A stretch of 44,125 bases of DNA. Origin: Polynucleobacter sp. GTDB lineage: Bacteria > Pseudomonadota > Gammaproteobacteria > Burkholderiales > Burkholderiaceae. A model generated the notes under the pieces. It did no database searches and was not told the DNA's origin. It saw only the letters and a program-made list of their open reading frames with translations. Location: assembly GCF_018500155.2 (NCBI RefSeq), contig NZ_JAHBAK020000002.1, positions 1-44,125 of the forward strand, written 5' to 3'. A program made the position numbers and the translations under genes. Shown here piece by piece: positions 16,881 through 24,481 of the stretch; position 1 is the stretch's first letter, and each line of letters opens with the position of its first letter.

Positions 16881-17822
16881 ATGTTGTTTACACCTGCTGA
16901 AACCAAGGTGGTCGTAGTTGGTGGTGGCACGATGGGAGCTGATGTTGCGGCTGTTTGTGCTCGCGGTGGCTGCGCGGTTCAAGTAGTAGAGCCAACCACT
17001 GAAAGACGCGCTCTTCTTCCTGACTACTTTGCCAGGACTATGACTGAGTTAGGCTTTGAGCACCGCATTCATTTATTGTCCGTAGCTGGAACCTTGGAAG
17101 AGGTTGACTGGGGCGACATTGACTTGGTGATTGAATGTGTTCCAGAACGCTTAGATGTCAAGCAAGAATTATTTGCCAAGCTGGAGAGATATGCAAGATC
17201 AGAGGCCGTATTGGCGAGCAACAGCACAAGTTTTCCGATTAGCCAAATTGCACAAGGTTTAAAAACTGCCGCACGCATGATTGGCCTTCATTTTTTTATG
17301 CCTGCACATTTGGTTCCTTGTGTTGAAGTGATTTATGGTGAGAAAACTTCACCAATGGTTGCCGATAGCCTGACGCGATTGATGACTGCATGCGGTATGG
17401 TGCCAGTGACTGTGAAAAAAGATTTGCCTGGATTTTTGGCTAATCGACTACAACATGCCTTATCGCGGGAAGCATTTGCATTGGTGGACGCTGGGGTATG
17501 CACTCCTGAAGATATTGATAAAGCGGTCCGTTATGGTTTTGGCTTTCGCTATATTGCTGCTGGGCCAGCCATGCAAAGAGATCATGCTGGGTTGGAGGTG
17601 CATGCTGCAGGCGGGGCAACCATTTATCCGACCTTAAGTAATTCATCTACCATTGCGAAATGTTTGAGTGATCGAGTAGAGGGTGGAAAATTTGGCATGA
17701 AGACAGGTGAAGGCTTTTATACCTGGACTTCTGAGTCGATACAAACGGAACGTGAGCGTTATCAGAAGGCTTTGCGCGAGGGTTTAAAAATTATTCAGCA
17801 AGATTTGCCGAAGATCAAATAA
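16881..17822 (+). CDS. 3-hydroxyacyl-CoA dehydrogenase family protein (lambda-crystallin/L-gulonate dehydrogenase-like)
   Basis: This 313-aa protein has an N-terminal NAD-binding domain (VVVGGGTMGADVAAVCARGG, residues 10-29) and a C-terminal 3HCDH domain. The catalytic histidine segment reads GLHFFMPAHLVPCVEVI, and NRLQHALSREAF matches the C-domain start. The size and single-unit layout resemble lambda-crystallin, which oxidises L-gulonate, as well as beta-oxidation dehydrogenases. The HFFMP form, with M where acyl-CoA enzymes usually have N, and the sugar-acid-like neighbourhood favour a hydroxyacid substrate, though this is inference. TAAGGAG precedes the ATG. It is divergent from the acid operon. 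Confidence 0.85.
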   Translation: MLFTPAETKVVVVGGGTMGADVAAVCARGGCAVQVVEPTTERRALLPDYFARTMTELGFEHRIHLLSVAGTLEEVDWGDIDLVIECVPERLDVKQELFAKLERYARSEAVLASNSTSFPISQIAQGLKTAARMIGLHFFMPAHLVPCVEVIYGEKTSPMVADSLTRLMTACGMVPVTVKKDLPGFLANRLQHALSREAFALVDAGVCTPEDIDKAVRYGFGFRYIAAGPAMQRDHAGLEVHAAGGATIYPTLSNSSTIAKCLSDRVEGGKFGMKTGEGFYTWTSESIQTERERYQKALREGLKIIQQDLPKIK

Positions 17823-17877
17823 CCCAGCCCTTAAAGCGCTTAGAAAGAACTAGCTTTTTGTGCTTTATCCTTAGGAT

Positions 17878-18558
17878 ATGAAAAAGATTATTCGTGTTTG
17901 GGATTTGCCAATTCGCTTATTTCACTGGCTTTTGGTGTTATGCATCGCTGGAAGCCTTATCAGTGTCAATTTAGGTGGCAATGCGATTGAGTGGCATGCC
18001 TATTTTGGCTACAGCATTCTTACCTTACTCATCTTTAGGTTTATCTGGGGATTTATAGGTTCCAAACATGCCCGCTTTAGTTCCTTTATCCCAACACGTA
18101 GGGCAATCTTGGAGTATCTACAGGGCAGGACTGTACGCGTCCTCGGGCACAACCCCATTGGGGCGCTCTCGGTGTTTGCGTTGTTGTTTGTCTTGAGCGT
18201 TCAAGTGATTACCGGCTTGTTTGTGGATGACGAAATTGCTTTTCAGGGTCCTTTAGCTAAATATGTTCCCAATTTCATCGTCTCTTTTTTATCCGAGATT
18301 CATGAAGGCAACCAAGTAGTGATATATACCTTGATCACGATCCATATTTCTGCGATTTGGTTTTATAAAAAATTCAAGGGTGAAAATCTAATTAAACCTA
18401 TGCTCACCGGCGATAAAGAAATCGACCCAAGCGAAGAGGCAAGTTATTTACCTTCTGACTTGGGTCAACCATCGAAAGATGGAGTCATGCATCGCACAAT
18501 AGCGCTGATTTTATTTAGCGCTATTGCTATCGTGGTCGGTTACCTGATCACTCAATAA
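17878..18558 (+). CDS. Cytochrome b561-family membrane protein
   Basis: This is a 226-aa di-haem b protein with four helices. H16 (RLFHW), H40 (EWHAYFGY), H142 (EIHEGN) and H156 (TIHISAIWFYK) are the likely haem ligands. The start MKKIIRVWDLPIRLFHW is typical of the Ni/Fe-hydrogenase cytochrome b-like/b561 group often encoded beside cytochrome c'. Here the cytochrome c' gene follows at once but in convergent orientation. It probably passes electrons between the quinone pool and a periplasmic cytochrome. The helices are followed by a soluble stretch (about residues 178-205) and a last helix at the C-terminus. Confidence 0.9.
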   Translation: MKKIIRVWDLPIRLFHWLLVLCIAGSLISVNLGGNAIEWHAYFGYSILTLLIFRFIWGFIGSKHARFSSFIPTRRAILEYLQGRTVRVLGHNPIGALSVFALLFVLSVQVITGLFVDDEIAFQGPLAKYVPNFIVSFLSEIHEGNQVVIYTLITIHISAIWFYKKFKGENLIKPMLTGDKEIDPSEEASYLPSDLGQPSKDGVMHRTIALILFSAIAIVVGYLITQ

Positions 18559-18575
18559 AAAGAGTTACGGCCGAA

Positions 18576-19028
18576 TCATTTCTTTTTGAAATCATCATGA
18601 CAGCCTTTGCAGGTCTGACTGGCAGCGCCAAATGATTTTTTAAAGCTTTCAACATCTCCAGATTGCGCTGCTTTATTGAGATCAGCTACCGCTAATTGCA
18701 TTTTTTCAGATGCTGCTTTGAATTTAGCGTTATCAGACCAAACAGCAGGCTGGGCTTTGCCACCCTCAGTGCCTGGGCCAAACGCTTGCCATGGCAGGGG
18801 GGCTAAAGTAGCGACAATTGCAGCATTCTTGGCAACGTCATCTTTGTTGTATGGGGCTTCACCTTTGACAACTGCGCCCATTTTTCCAAATGCGTTCGCC
18901 ATCACAGTAAAAACACTTTGGCGATATTTGATGGCATCTTCTGGCTTTTGGAATTGCGCGAGAGCAGAGCCTGCGCTGATGCATAGAGTGGTTGCAGTAG
19001 TAACTAGAATCAGTTTTTGTAGTTTCAT
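18576..19028 (-). CDS. Cytochrome c' (class II c-type cytochrome)
   Basis: This periplasmic four-helix haem protein has 150 aa. The signal peptide MKLQKLILVTTATTLCIS ends near ALAQ. The C-terminal haem site CKGCH is C140, C143, H144, as in class II cytochromes. FQKPEDAIKYRQSVFTVM at the mature N-terminus matches the cytochrome c' family opening. Such proteins bind NO and help resist nitrosative stress, which fits a low-oxygen respiratory region. It is convergent with the b561-type gene, with a 17-base gap. Confidence 0.93.
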   Translation of the reverse strand: MKLQKLILVTTATTLCISAGSALAQFQKPEDAIKYRQSVFTVMANAFGKMGAVVKGEAPYNKDDVAKNAAIVATLAPLPWQAFGPGTEGGKAQPAVWSDNAKFKAASEKMQLAVADLNKAAQSGDVESFKKSFGAASQTCKGCHDDFKKK

Positions 19029-19098
19029 ATTGACCTCGATTCAATGGATTGGACGGCTAAATAGTGCGACAGCGTGTGTGCTGGACTTAGGATACTCT

Positions 19099-19115
19099 AG
19101 AAAACACAGTTTTCT
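19099..19115 (-). terminator. Weak hairpin downstream of the site-2 protease gene
   Basis: AGAAAAC (19099-19105) pairs with GTTTTCT (19109-19115) around ACA. It lies 12 bases past the stop of the minus-strand protease gene. The stem is AT-rich with no following T run, so termination is only possible. Confidence 0.35.
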
Positions 19116-19126
19116 GCAAAGATTTA

Positions 19127-19789
19127 TCAAAAGAGCATTTGCAATGGAATAGTGAGTAGGTAAACAACCCATTTGAAAAAAGCCATTAAAGGTTCCATCC
19201 AGAGGCTGCTGATAATTCCAGTAAATACCAGTGCAAGGACAATAAAAAATCCCCAGGGCTCAAGTTTGCCTAAGGCAATGGATTGACGGGTGGGCAATAA
19301 GCTGGAGAGGATGCGTCCGCCATCTAGAGGGGGTAGTGGAAAAAGATTAAAAACGAGCAAGCCTAAATTCCAGGTAATACCCGCTTGCGCCATTGAAATA
19401 AAGAATTTTTCATTGATGCCAAAACCTAGCAACAAGATCAGCAAAATAGCCCAAAACAGCGCCTGAAAGAAATTAGAGCCCGGTCCTGCTAGGGCGACCC
19501 AAATAGAGTCAATTCTGGGGTTGCGTAAGCGCCCAAAATTCACGGGGACCGGTTTTGCATAGCCCACCAAGAAGGGGGATCCGGTCAAGATCAGCGCTAA
19601 GGGAATGAGAATAGTGCCCACAGGATCAATATGCTTTGCGGGATTGAGGCTTACCCGACCAAGCATATAAGCGGTATTGTCGCCAAATCTTCGGGCAGCG
19701 TAACCATGGGCGGCCTCATGAATGGTGATGGCAAAAATCAATGGAATCGCATTAATGGCGACAGCTTGGATAGAATAGTCGGTAATCAT
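19127..19789 (-). CDS. Site-2 protease family (M50) membrane metalloprotease
   Basis: This is a 220-aa polytopic membrane protein with the zinc motif HEAAH (residues 24-28) and the third ligand region LFPLPPLDGGRIL, both diagnostic of M50. The short form lacks a PDZ domain and resembles the stand-alone YwhC/SpoIVFB-like group of unknown substrate. The ATG at 19789 is preferred over an upstream in-frame start at 19840, because MITDYSIQAVAINAIPLIF fits the family start. A small divergent gene begins at 19818. Confidence 0.9.
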   Translation of the reverse strand: MITDYSIQAVAINAIPLIFAITIHEAAHGYAARRFGDNTAYMLGRVSLNPAKHIDPVGTILIPLALILTGSPFLVGYAKPVPVNFGRLRNPRIDSIWVALAGPGSNFFQALFWAILLILLLGFGINEKFFISMAQAGITWNLGLLVFNLFPLPPLDGGRILSSLLPTRQSIALGKLEPWGFFIVLALVFTGIISSLWMEPLMAFFKWVVYLLTIPLQMLF

Positions 19790-19817
19790 GGCAATATGAT
19801 ATCCACAGGAGCCTAAA

Positions 19818-19985
19818 GTGACTGACGAAAAGAAAACCACCCCTAAAACCCCTTCTAAGCCAGTAGCAGCTAAACCTCCGGCTCGGCCGCCTGCGCCAAA
19901 AGGGCCATCTGGCCCGGCAGGTAGGCCTCAGGCAGGCTTTGGCGGCGGAAAAGGTATGATGCGCAAGGCTGGCCGGGGGCGATAG
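19818..19985 (+). CDS. Small basic proline-rich protein, unknown function
   Basis: This is a 55-aa reading frame starting at GTG with a well-placed AGGAG at 19807-19811. The protein is lysine-, proline- and glycine-rich, beginning MTDEKKTTPKTPSKPVAAKP and ending GGGKGMMRKAGRGR. It has no membrane helix and looks disordered, and RNA or DNA binding is possible. It is divergent from the M50 gene and precedes the 45-aa membrane ORF by 44 bases. No homology is recognised. The good ribosome site and low-complexity but non-random composition support it being real. Confidence 0.6.
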   Translation: MTDEKKTTPKTPSKPVAAKPPARPPAPKGPSGPAGRPQAGFGGGKGMMRKAGRGR

Positions 19986-20029
19986 TGGATAATGGCACTC
20001 ATCATTAATGTGTTTACAGAGGAATTAGC

Positions 20030-20167
20030 ATGAACGAATGGCATAACGAATCTAAAGAAGAAGTTAATAAGAAAATTATTACTCTGATCGTGATGTTGGC
20101 TGCTGCAACAAGCCTAGCGATTTTGTTTGCTTTAGTAGCTGCTCATACTGGTTACGTATTCGGTTAA
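20030..20167 (+). CDS. Small single-helix membrane protein, unknown function
   Basis: This is a 45-aa frame with GAGGAA at 20019-20024 and ATG at 20030. The acidic-basic N-terminus MNEWHNESKEEVNKK is followed by one membrane helix, IITLIVMLAAATSLAILFAL, and ends at HTGYVFG. The TAA stop is 9 bases before the dioxygenase ATG, so they are probably co-transcribed. It resembles no family I know. Strong start context and clean topology argue for a real gene. Confidence 0.68.
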   Translation: MNEWHNESKEEVNKKIITLIVMLAAATSLAILFALVAAHTGYVFG

Positions 20168-20176
20168 ACCGTTTTA

Positions 20177-20956
20177 ATGACTAGCCATCGCCAACCTGCT
20201 GTATTTGCTGGCCATGGTAGTCCGATGTATGCCCTAGAGCCCAATCGTTTTACCGATGCTTGGGCTGCTTTAGGCAAAACACTCAAGCGCCCAGACGCCA
20301 TTCTGGTAATTTCAGCTCATTGGGTAACCCGAGGTACGTGGGTTACCGCTATGAAAAACCCAAAAACGATTCATGATTTTGGCGGTTTTCCTCAAGCGCT
20401 TTTCGATATTCAATATCCTGCACCGGGAAGCCCTGCGCTTGCTGATCGTGTCCAGGAATTATTAGATGTACCTGTAGTACTAGAAGAAAACGAATGGGGA
20501 ATAGATCATGGTGCTTGGTCGGTGCTGAAGTATCTTTATCCCGACGCCGATGTGCCGGTGGTGCAACTTAGCTTAGATGGGTCTATATCGGCGAGCGAGC
20601 ACTATCACCTTGCAAAACAATTGCAACCTTTGCGTGATGAAAATATTCTCATACTTTCCAGTGGCAACATAGTTCACAATCTGCGCACCATTCATTGGCA
20701 AGAGGATGCTAAGCCATATCCTTGGGCGAAAGATTTCAATGCTTTTTTTATTTCCATGATGCAAGCAAACCGTCATGAGCCACTGATAGAGTGGGAAAAA
20801 TATGGGCAAGCTGCTCATATGTCCATTCCAACCCCTGAGCATTATTGGCCAGCGATATACACCTTAGCATTGCAACGAGATGATGAACGTGCCAATGTAT
20901 TTGTTGATGGCATTGAAATGAGCTCGATTAGTATGCTCGGGTTTACCGTTCAATAA
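20177..20956 (+). CDS. DODA-type extradiol dioxygenase (4,5-DOPA dioxygenase/YgiD family)
   Basis: This 259-aa class III extradiol dioxygenase (LigB superfamily) opens aromatic catechols or related substrates. Metal and active-site residues appear as H13 (AGHGSP), H48 (ISAHW), H111 (DHGAW) and H167 (GNIVHNL), plus IHDFGGFP at residues 65-72. Zinc is the metal in E. coli YgiD. The length equals YgiD. It lies between the 45-aa membrane ORF and crcB, with short gaps, so all three may form one operon. The natural substrate is not known. Confidence 0.92.
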   Translation: MTSHRQPAVFAGHGSPMYALEPNRFTDAWAALGKTLKRPDAILVISAHWVTRGTWVTAMKNPKTIHDFGGFPQALFDIQYPAPGSPALADRVQELLDVPVVLEENEWGIDHGAWSVLKYLYPDADVPVVQLSLDGSISASEHYHLAKQLQPLRDENILILSSGNIVHNLRTIHWQEDAKPYPWAKDFNAFFISMMQANRHEPLIEWEKYGQAAHMSIPTPEHYWPAIYTLALQRDDERANVFVDGIEMSSISMLGFTVQ

Positions 20957-20966
20957 AGAAACTATT

Positions 20967-21344
20967 ATGTGGCTCTCCATTTTTGTCATTTTTTGCGGCG
21001 CTGGACTAGGTGCTTTATTGAGGGCGGGATTTAATTTTTTAACGGTGAGTGCCGCATCAACTATTCCCCTGGGCACTTTTATCTCCAATATGGTTGGCGG
21101 CTATTTAATCGGTTTAGCAGTAGCATTTTTTGGTAACAATCCCCAATTATCTCCAGAGTGGCGACTCCTTGTAGTTACGGGATTTCTAGGGGGGTTAACC
21201 ACTTTCTCCAGTTTTTCTGCTGAAGTAGTAGCGTTGATTCAGCGCGGAGAGTTAACTTGGGCATTGGGTACAGCGCTGCTGAATCTCTTAGGCTCAATTG
21301 TGTTGACCTTCTTGGGTATTTTGACTTATCAAGCTTTGAAATAA
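20967..21344 (+). CDS. crcB: Fluoride channel CrcB/FluC
   Basis: This 125-aa fluoride-exporting channel has four helices and works as a dual-topology dimer. Family motifs are GAGLGALLRAG, GTFISNMVGGYLIG (channel asparagine) and GFLGGLTTFSSFS (phenylalanine box and sodium site). It begins 10 bases after the dioxygenase gene. No fluoride riboswitch precedes it, so expression seems to follow the upstream genes. A hairpin terminator overlaps its stop. Confidence 0.95.
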   Translation: MWLSIFVIFCGAGLGALLRAGFNFLTVSAASTIPLGTFISNMVGGYLIGLAVAFFGNNPQLSPEWRLLVVTGFLGGLTTFSSFSAEVVALIQRGELTWALGTALLNLLGSIVLTFLGILTYQALK

Positions 21345-21372
21345 ATAAGGGGGCAAAGCCCCCTTATTTATT
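21340..21372. terminator. Bidirectional terminator, 15-bp stem
   Basis: Arm 21340-21354 pairs perfectly with 21358-21372 around loop AAA. The core is GGGGGC/GCCCCC and both flanks give T-rich tails on the transcribed strands. It lies between convergent crcB and the Bug receptor gene and includes the crcB stop codon. Confidence 0.9.
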
Positions 21373-21391
21373 AGAGTAGCGAGGTTTCGAT

Positions 21392-22378
21392 TTATTCTGG
21401 CTTGATTTTTGCAATTCTTACAACTGCGCCCCATCGAATCGACTCAGAGCGAATAAGTGCTGCAAAATCGGCGGGTGTGCCTCCGCCAATTTCATTTCCT
21501 TGGGAAAGCATAAGCTCTCTTAATTGCGGATCTTTGAGAGCTTCATTCGCTGCAGCATTAAGTTTGTCAATAATTTCTTTGGGCGTCCCTTTGGGTGCTA
21601 TCAATCCTTGCCAATTTAATACTTCTACTTTTGGGTAACCTAGCTCGGTGAAGCTAGGGACATTTGGCAATAATGGGGAGCGTTTTTTACTAGTGATCGC
21701 AATCGGACGCAATTTGTCAGCTTTAATCGATGGCATTGCAGAATACATTTGATCAAACATCATGTTCACATTACCCGCCATCAGATCTGTAAGTGCGGCA
21801 GAGCCACTTTTATATGGCACATGAATCATGTCAATTCCGGCACTTTGCTCAAAAATCTCAGCAGATAGTTGGTGACTACCGCCAATGCCCCCCGATGAAA
21901 ACGTGAGTACACCAGGTTTTGCCTTTGCAGCATTAATAATGTCTTGAAGGTTTTTATAAGGAGAGCTTGGATTGACGACTAGTACCAAAGGTCCTTTTTC
22001 AATCAAAATAATAGGAGTGATGTCCGTTTCTGGGTCGTAACGCAAATTGCTAAAGAGAGTCTTATTAACAGCCATGGGTGCAAAATTCCCCATGCCAATG
22101 GTGTAGCCATCTGGTGCTGCACGAGCAATAAATTCAGTTCCGATATTTCCACCCGCGCCAGGCTTGTTATCAACAACAATGGGTTGTTTCAAAATCACAC
22201 TCATTTTTTGTGCCATCTGACGGCTGCGAGCATCCGCTCCTCCTCCGGCGGCATAAGGCACGATGAAATTGATCGGTTTATTCGGGTAGTTTGATTGAGC
22301 ATAAGCGCCTGAACCTATCAGTGTTTCTGCCCCTAGCACGGCAAGAAAGACCCATTTAAATAATTTCATATTTTTCAT
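21392..22378 (-). CDS. Tripartite tricarboxylate transporter receptor (Bug/TctC family)
   Basis: This is a 328-aa periplasmic receptor with a signal peptide (LFKWVFLAVLGAETLIGSGAYA before QSNYPNKP). The Bug signature PYAAGGGADARSRQMAQKM and KPGAGGNIGTEFIARAAPDGYT are clear, as are SGGIGGSHQLSAEIFEQ and VPYKSGSAALTDL. These receptors bind carboxylates. The matching TctA and TctB permease genes are absent from this window, as is common for the many orphan Bug proteins of Burkholderiales. It follows the ChrA pair by 12 bases and may be co-transcribed with it. Confidence 0.95.
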   Translation of the reverse strand: MKNMKLFKWVFLAVLGAETLIGSGAYAQSNYPNKPINFIVPYAAGGGADARSRQMAQKMSVILKQPIVVDNKPGAGGNIGTEFIARAAPDGYTIGMGNFAPMAVNKTLFSNLRYDPETDITPIILIEKGPLVLVVNPSSPYKNLQDIINAAKAKPGVLTFSSGGIGGSHQLSAEIFEQSAGIDMIHVPYKSGSAALTDLMAGNVNMMFDQMYSAMPSIKADKLRPIAITSKKRSPLLPNVPSFTELGYPKVEVLNWQGLIAPKGTPKEIIDKLNAAANEALKDPQLRELMLSQGNEIGGGTPADFAALIRSESIRWGAVVRIAKIKPE

Positions 22379-22390
22379 TTTTCACCTTCA

Positions 22391-22915
22391 TTAGATGAAA
22401 CCAAAGATGCCTAATAATGCGCCAATAGCAATTAAATAAAGAGGATGCCAGCGTGTAAAAAAGGTAATCGCAATAGTTCCTACCGTCAATAGGTATGCGG
22501 CTAGGCTTTGGTTAATTTGATGGGCGATTTGCCAAGCTGCCGCTAAGACAAGTCCAACAGCCAGCGCTCCTGCAGCATATTGAATCATTTGCTGCCGTTG
22601 CTTATTTTGCATATTCAAAATAGAGCGTTGCAGAAAATAAATCATGATTGATGAAGGCCAGGAAATGGCTAGCGTTGCAATGAGGGCACCAATAACGCCC
22701 CCTACATTCCAGCCGATCAATGTCACTGTCATTAAGTTCGGGCCAGGAGCGGCCTGCGCTATTGCAAAATAATCTGAGAAGGTTTGTCCATTAATCCAAT
22801 GCTCTTGATTGACTGATAAGTCATACAAGACAGGGAGAAGGGCATTGATGCCACCAAAAGCAAATATGGAAAATAAAGAAAATTTCAGAAAAAGACTCAA
22901 TAGGGTACTGATCAT
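22391..22915 (-). CDS. Chromate transporter family protein, second half-subunit (short ChrA)
   Basis: This is a 174-aa short-chain ChrA domain with several helices. The family signatures FSIFAFGGINALLPVLYD, IAQAAPGPNLMT and GWNVGGVIGALIATL are present. The start ATG 22915 overlaps the upstream gene stop (ATGA), so the two half-proteins should be made together, and single-domain ChrA pairs act as heterodimers. An upstream in-frame start at 22975 exists, but translational coupling favours 22915. Chromate export is the family's known role; the true anion here is uncertain. Confidence 0.9.
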   Translation of the reverse strand: MISTLLSLFLKFSLFSIFAFGGINALLPVLYDLSVNQEHWINGQTFSDYFAIAQAAPGPNLMTVTLIGWNVGGVIGALIATLAISWPSSIMIYFLQRSILNMQNKQRQQMIQYAAGALAVGLVLAAAWQIAHQINQSLAAYLLTVGTIAITFFTRWHPLYLIAIGALLGIFGFI

Positions 22916-23448
22916 TTTTGAGTCTTCTTCCATGCTAAAAGAATGGCGAGAGGTGAGGCGAGTAACACAACCCAACCTAGGCCCAAATGAAATACAGTGG
23001 CTGCAAGTATGACAAAGATAATGACCGAGAGCATGAGTGGATACTTCAGCTCAGTGCGCAACATCTTAAATCCTGTGCTTGCAATTAAACCAACCCCCAC
23101 CGCTGATACTCCTCTTAACATGCCTTGAACAATAGGCATATAGCTGTAGTGTTCATACAGTACGGCCAGGATCAGTAGAAGTGCGACCGGCCCAAGCATC
23201 AAGCCTAAGACAGCAGCAATGGCACCTGGGATGCCAGCAAAACGACTGCCCACGCAGACACCAAGATTGACAATATTGGGTCCCGGGACAATTTGGCAAA
23301 TACCTAGCATTGCGCTAAATTCTTCGGCCGTTAACCATTTTTCTTGTTCTACTATCGTGCGGCGAGCCCAAGGCAAAACCCCGCCAAATCCAGACATGCC
23401 GATTTTGCTAAATCCAATAAAAAGATCTTTTGGGGTAAGCGTTTTCAA
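22912..23448 (-). CDS. Chromate transporter family protein, first half-subunit (short ChrA)
   Basis: This is a 178-aa short ChrA domain, partner of the following half-protein. Signatures are FSKIGMSGFGGVLPWARR, EWLTAEEF-like EKWLTAEEFSAM and CQIVPGPNIVNLGVCVG. About five to six helices are predicted. It begins just after the D-2-hydroxyacid dehydrogenase gene on the same strand, 13 bases away, so the dehydrogenase, both ChrA halves and the Bug receptor may form one transcription unit. Confidence 0.9.
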   Translation of the reverse strand: MKTLTPKDLFIGFSKIGMSGFGGVLPWARRTIVEQEKWLTAEEFSAMLGICQIVPGPNIVNLGVCVGSRFAGIPGAIAAVLGLMLGPVALLLILAVLYEHYSYMPIVQGMLRGVSAVGVGLIASTGFKMLRTELKYPLMLSVIIFVILAATVFHLGLGWVVLLASPLAILLAWKKTQK

Positions 23449-23461
23449 GATGGATGTTTTT

Positions 23462-24439
23462 TTACTTTGGCGCGTAAGGGTGGGGCACTGGCTTGTTTTC
23501 TAACCAAGCCTCAAGTGTATCGGTAATTCCCTTGGAGAAAGTCGCAAAGATAGGTTCAGCAATAAATCCTAAGTGAGGGGTTACCAAAAGATTAGGTGTA
23601 TTACGTAAAGGATCATTTGCTGGCAGTGGTTCGATATCAAATACATCGACGGCAGCTTGACCAGGCTTGCCTGCTGCCAACGCATTTTGTAAGTCGCTCA
23701 TATTAATTAGGGCCGACCGAGATGTATTGACGAGGATAGAGTCTGGGCGCATCAAAGCTAATTGATCTGCGCTGATAAGTCCCTTGGTTCCGGGTCCAGC
23801 CACCAAGTGCATAGATACTACTTTGGAGGTAGAAAGCAATTCTTCCAGGCTAACGGCTTTTGCATTTTCAGCTGCTGCACGTTCCGGCGTCATCCGAGGG
23901 CTCCAAGCCACCACTTCCATGCCAAAGGCAGCTCCCACGCGGGCCACTCGGCTGCCAATCGCTCCAAGTCCCATAATCCCCAAGCGTTCGCCGGATAGCA
24001 TGGGTAGCACTGAAAGCGAATCGCGCCAACCTCCTGATGCAATGAGTTTGTTTTCCTCAATCAAGCGTTTAGAAGCTCCAAGAATCAGGGCCCAGGTTAA
24101 CTCGGCGGTCGTCTCCTTTGAAGGTCCGCCAGGAGTACATGCAATTGGAATATTGCGGGACATCAGTGCTGTTGCATCTAGAGTGCCATTGCGCTCGCCA
24201 GTAAACATAAAAAATTTCAGTCTCGGCAAACGCGCAATCATGGCCTCATTAAATGGGGAACGATCGCGCACAATCGCAATAGCATCTGCATCTTTGACGG
24301 CGTTATAGAGAGCCTCATCACGCAGGGGTTCGTGATGAATCGTGATGTTAGCTTGTTTTTCTATTTTGTCCCAATGGGAAAAGCGTTTTAATGCGCGTTC
24401 ATAATCGCCCAGAATAACAATATTAGCCAATGAAGTCAT
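23462..24439 (-). CDS. D-isomer 2-hydroxyacid dehydrogenase
   Basis: This is a 325-aa NAD-dependent dehydrogenase. The Rossmann motif IMGLGAIGSRVAR lies near residues 155-167. The catalytic residues are R241 (NTSRSAL), E270 (FDIEPLP) and H289 (VTPHLGF). The catalytic Arg region reads SRSAL in place of the common ARGGL or ARG, which is seen in the phosphoglycerate-dehydrogenase-like subgroup of unknown substrate. It heads the ChrA-Bug receptor gene run. It is only distantly like the other hydroxyacid dehydrogenase in this window. Confidence 0.92.
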   Translation of the reverse strand: MTSLANIVILGDYERALKRFSHWDKIEKQANITIHHEPLRDEALYNAVKDADAIAIVRDRSPFNEAMIARLPRLKFFMFTGERNGTLDATALMSRNIPIACTPGGPSKETTAELTWALILGASKRLIEENKLIASGGWRDSLSVLPMLSGERLGIMGLGAIGSRVARVGAAFGMEVVAWSPRMTPERAAAENAKAVSLEELLSTSKVVSMHLVAGPGTKGLISADQLALMRPDSILVNTSRSALINMSDLQNALAAGKPGQAAVDVFDIEPLPANDPLRNTPNLLVTPHLGFIAEPIFATFSKGITDTLEAWLENKPVPHPYAPK

Positions 24440-24481
24440 TGCTTCCCATTCCTTCTTTTGTCATTTTGATGATGTAGTTAC

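Noticed and set aside
17823-17877. Possible terminator AAAGCGC/GTGCTTT after the 3HCDH-like gene
   Set aside because: The stem is short with a G-U pair and a long loop, and the T run lies inside it.
20957-20966. Possible fluoride riboswitch ahead of crcB
   Set aside because: Only ten bases separate crcB from the dioxygenase gene, too little for a riboswitch, and no such motif is visible upstream.
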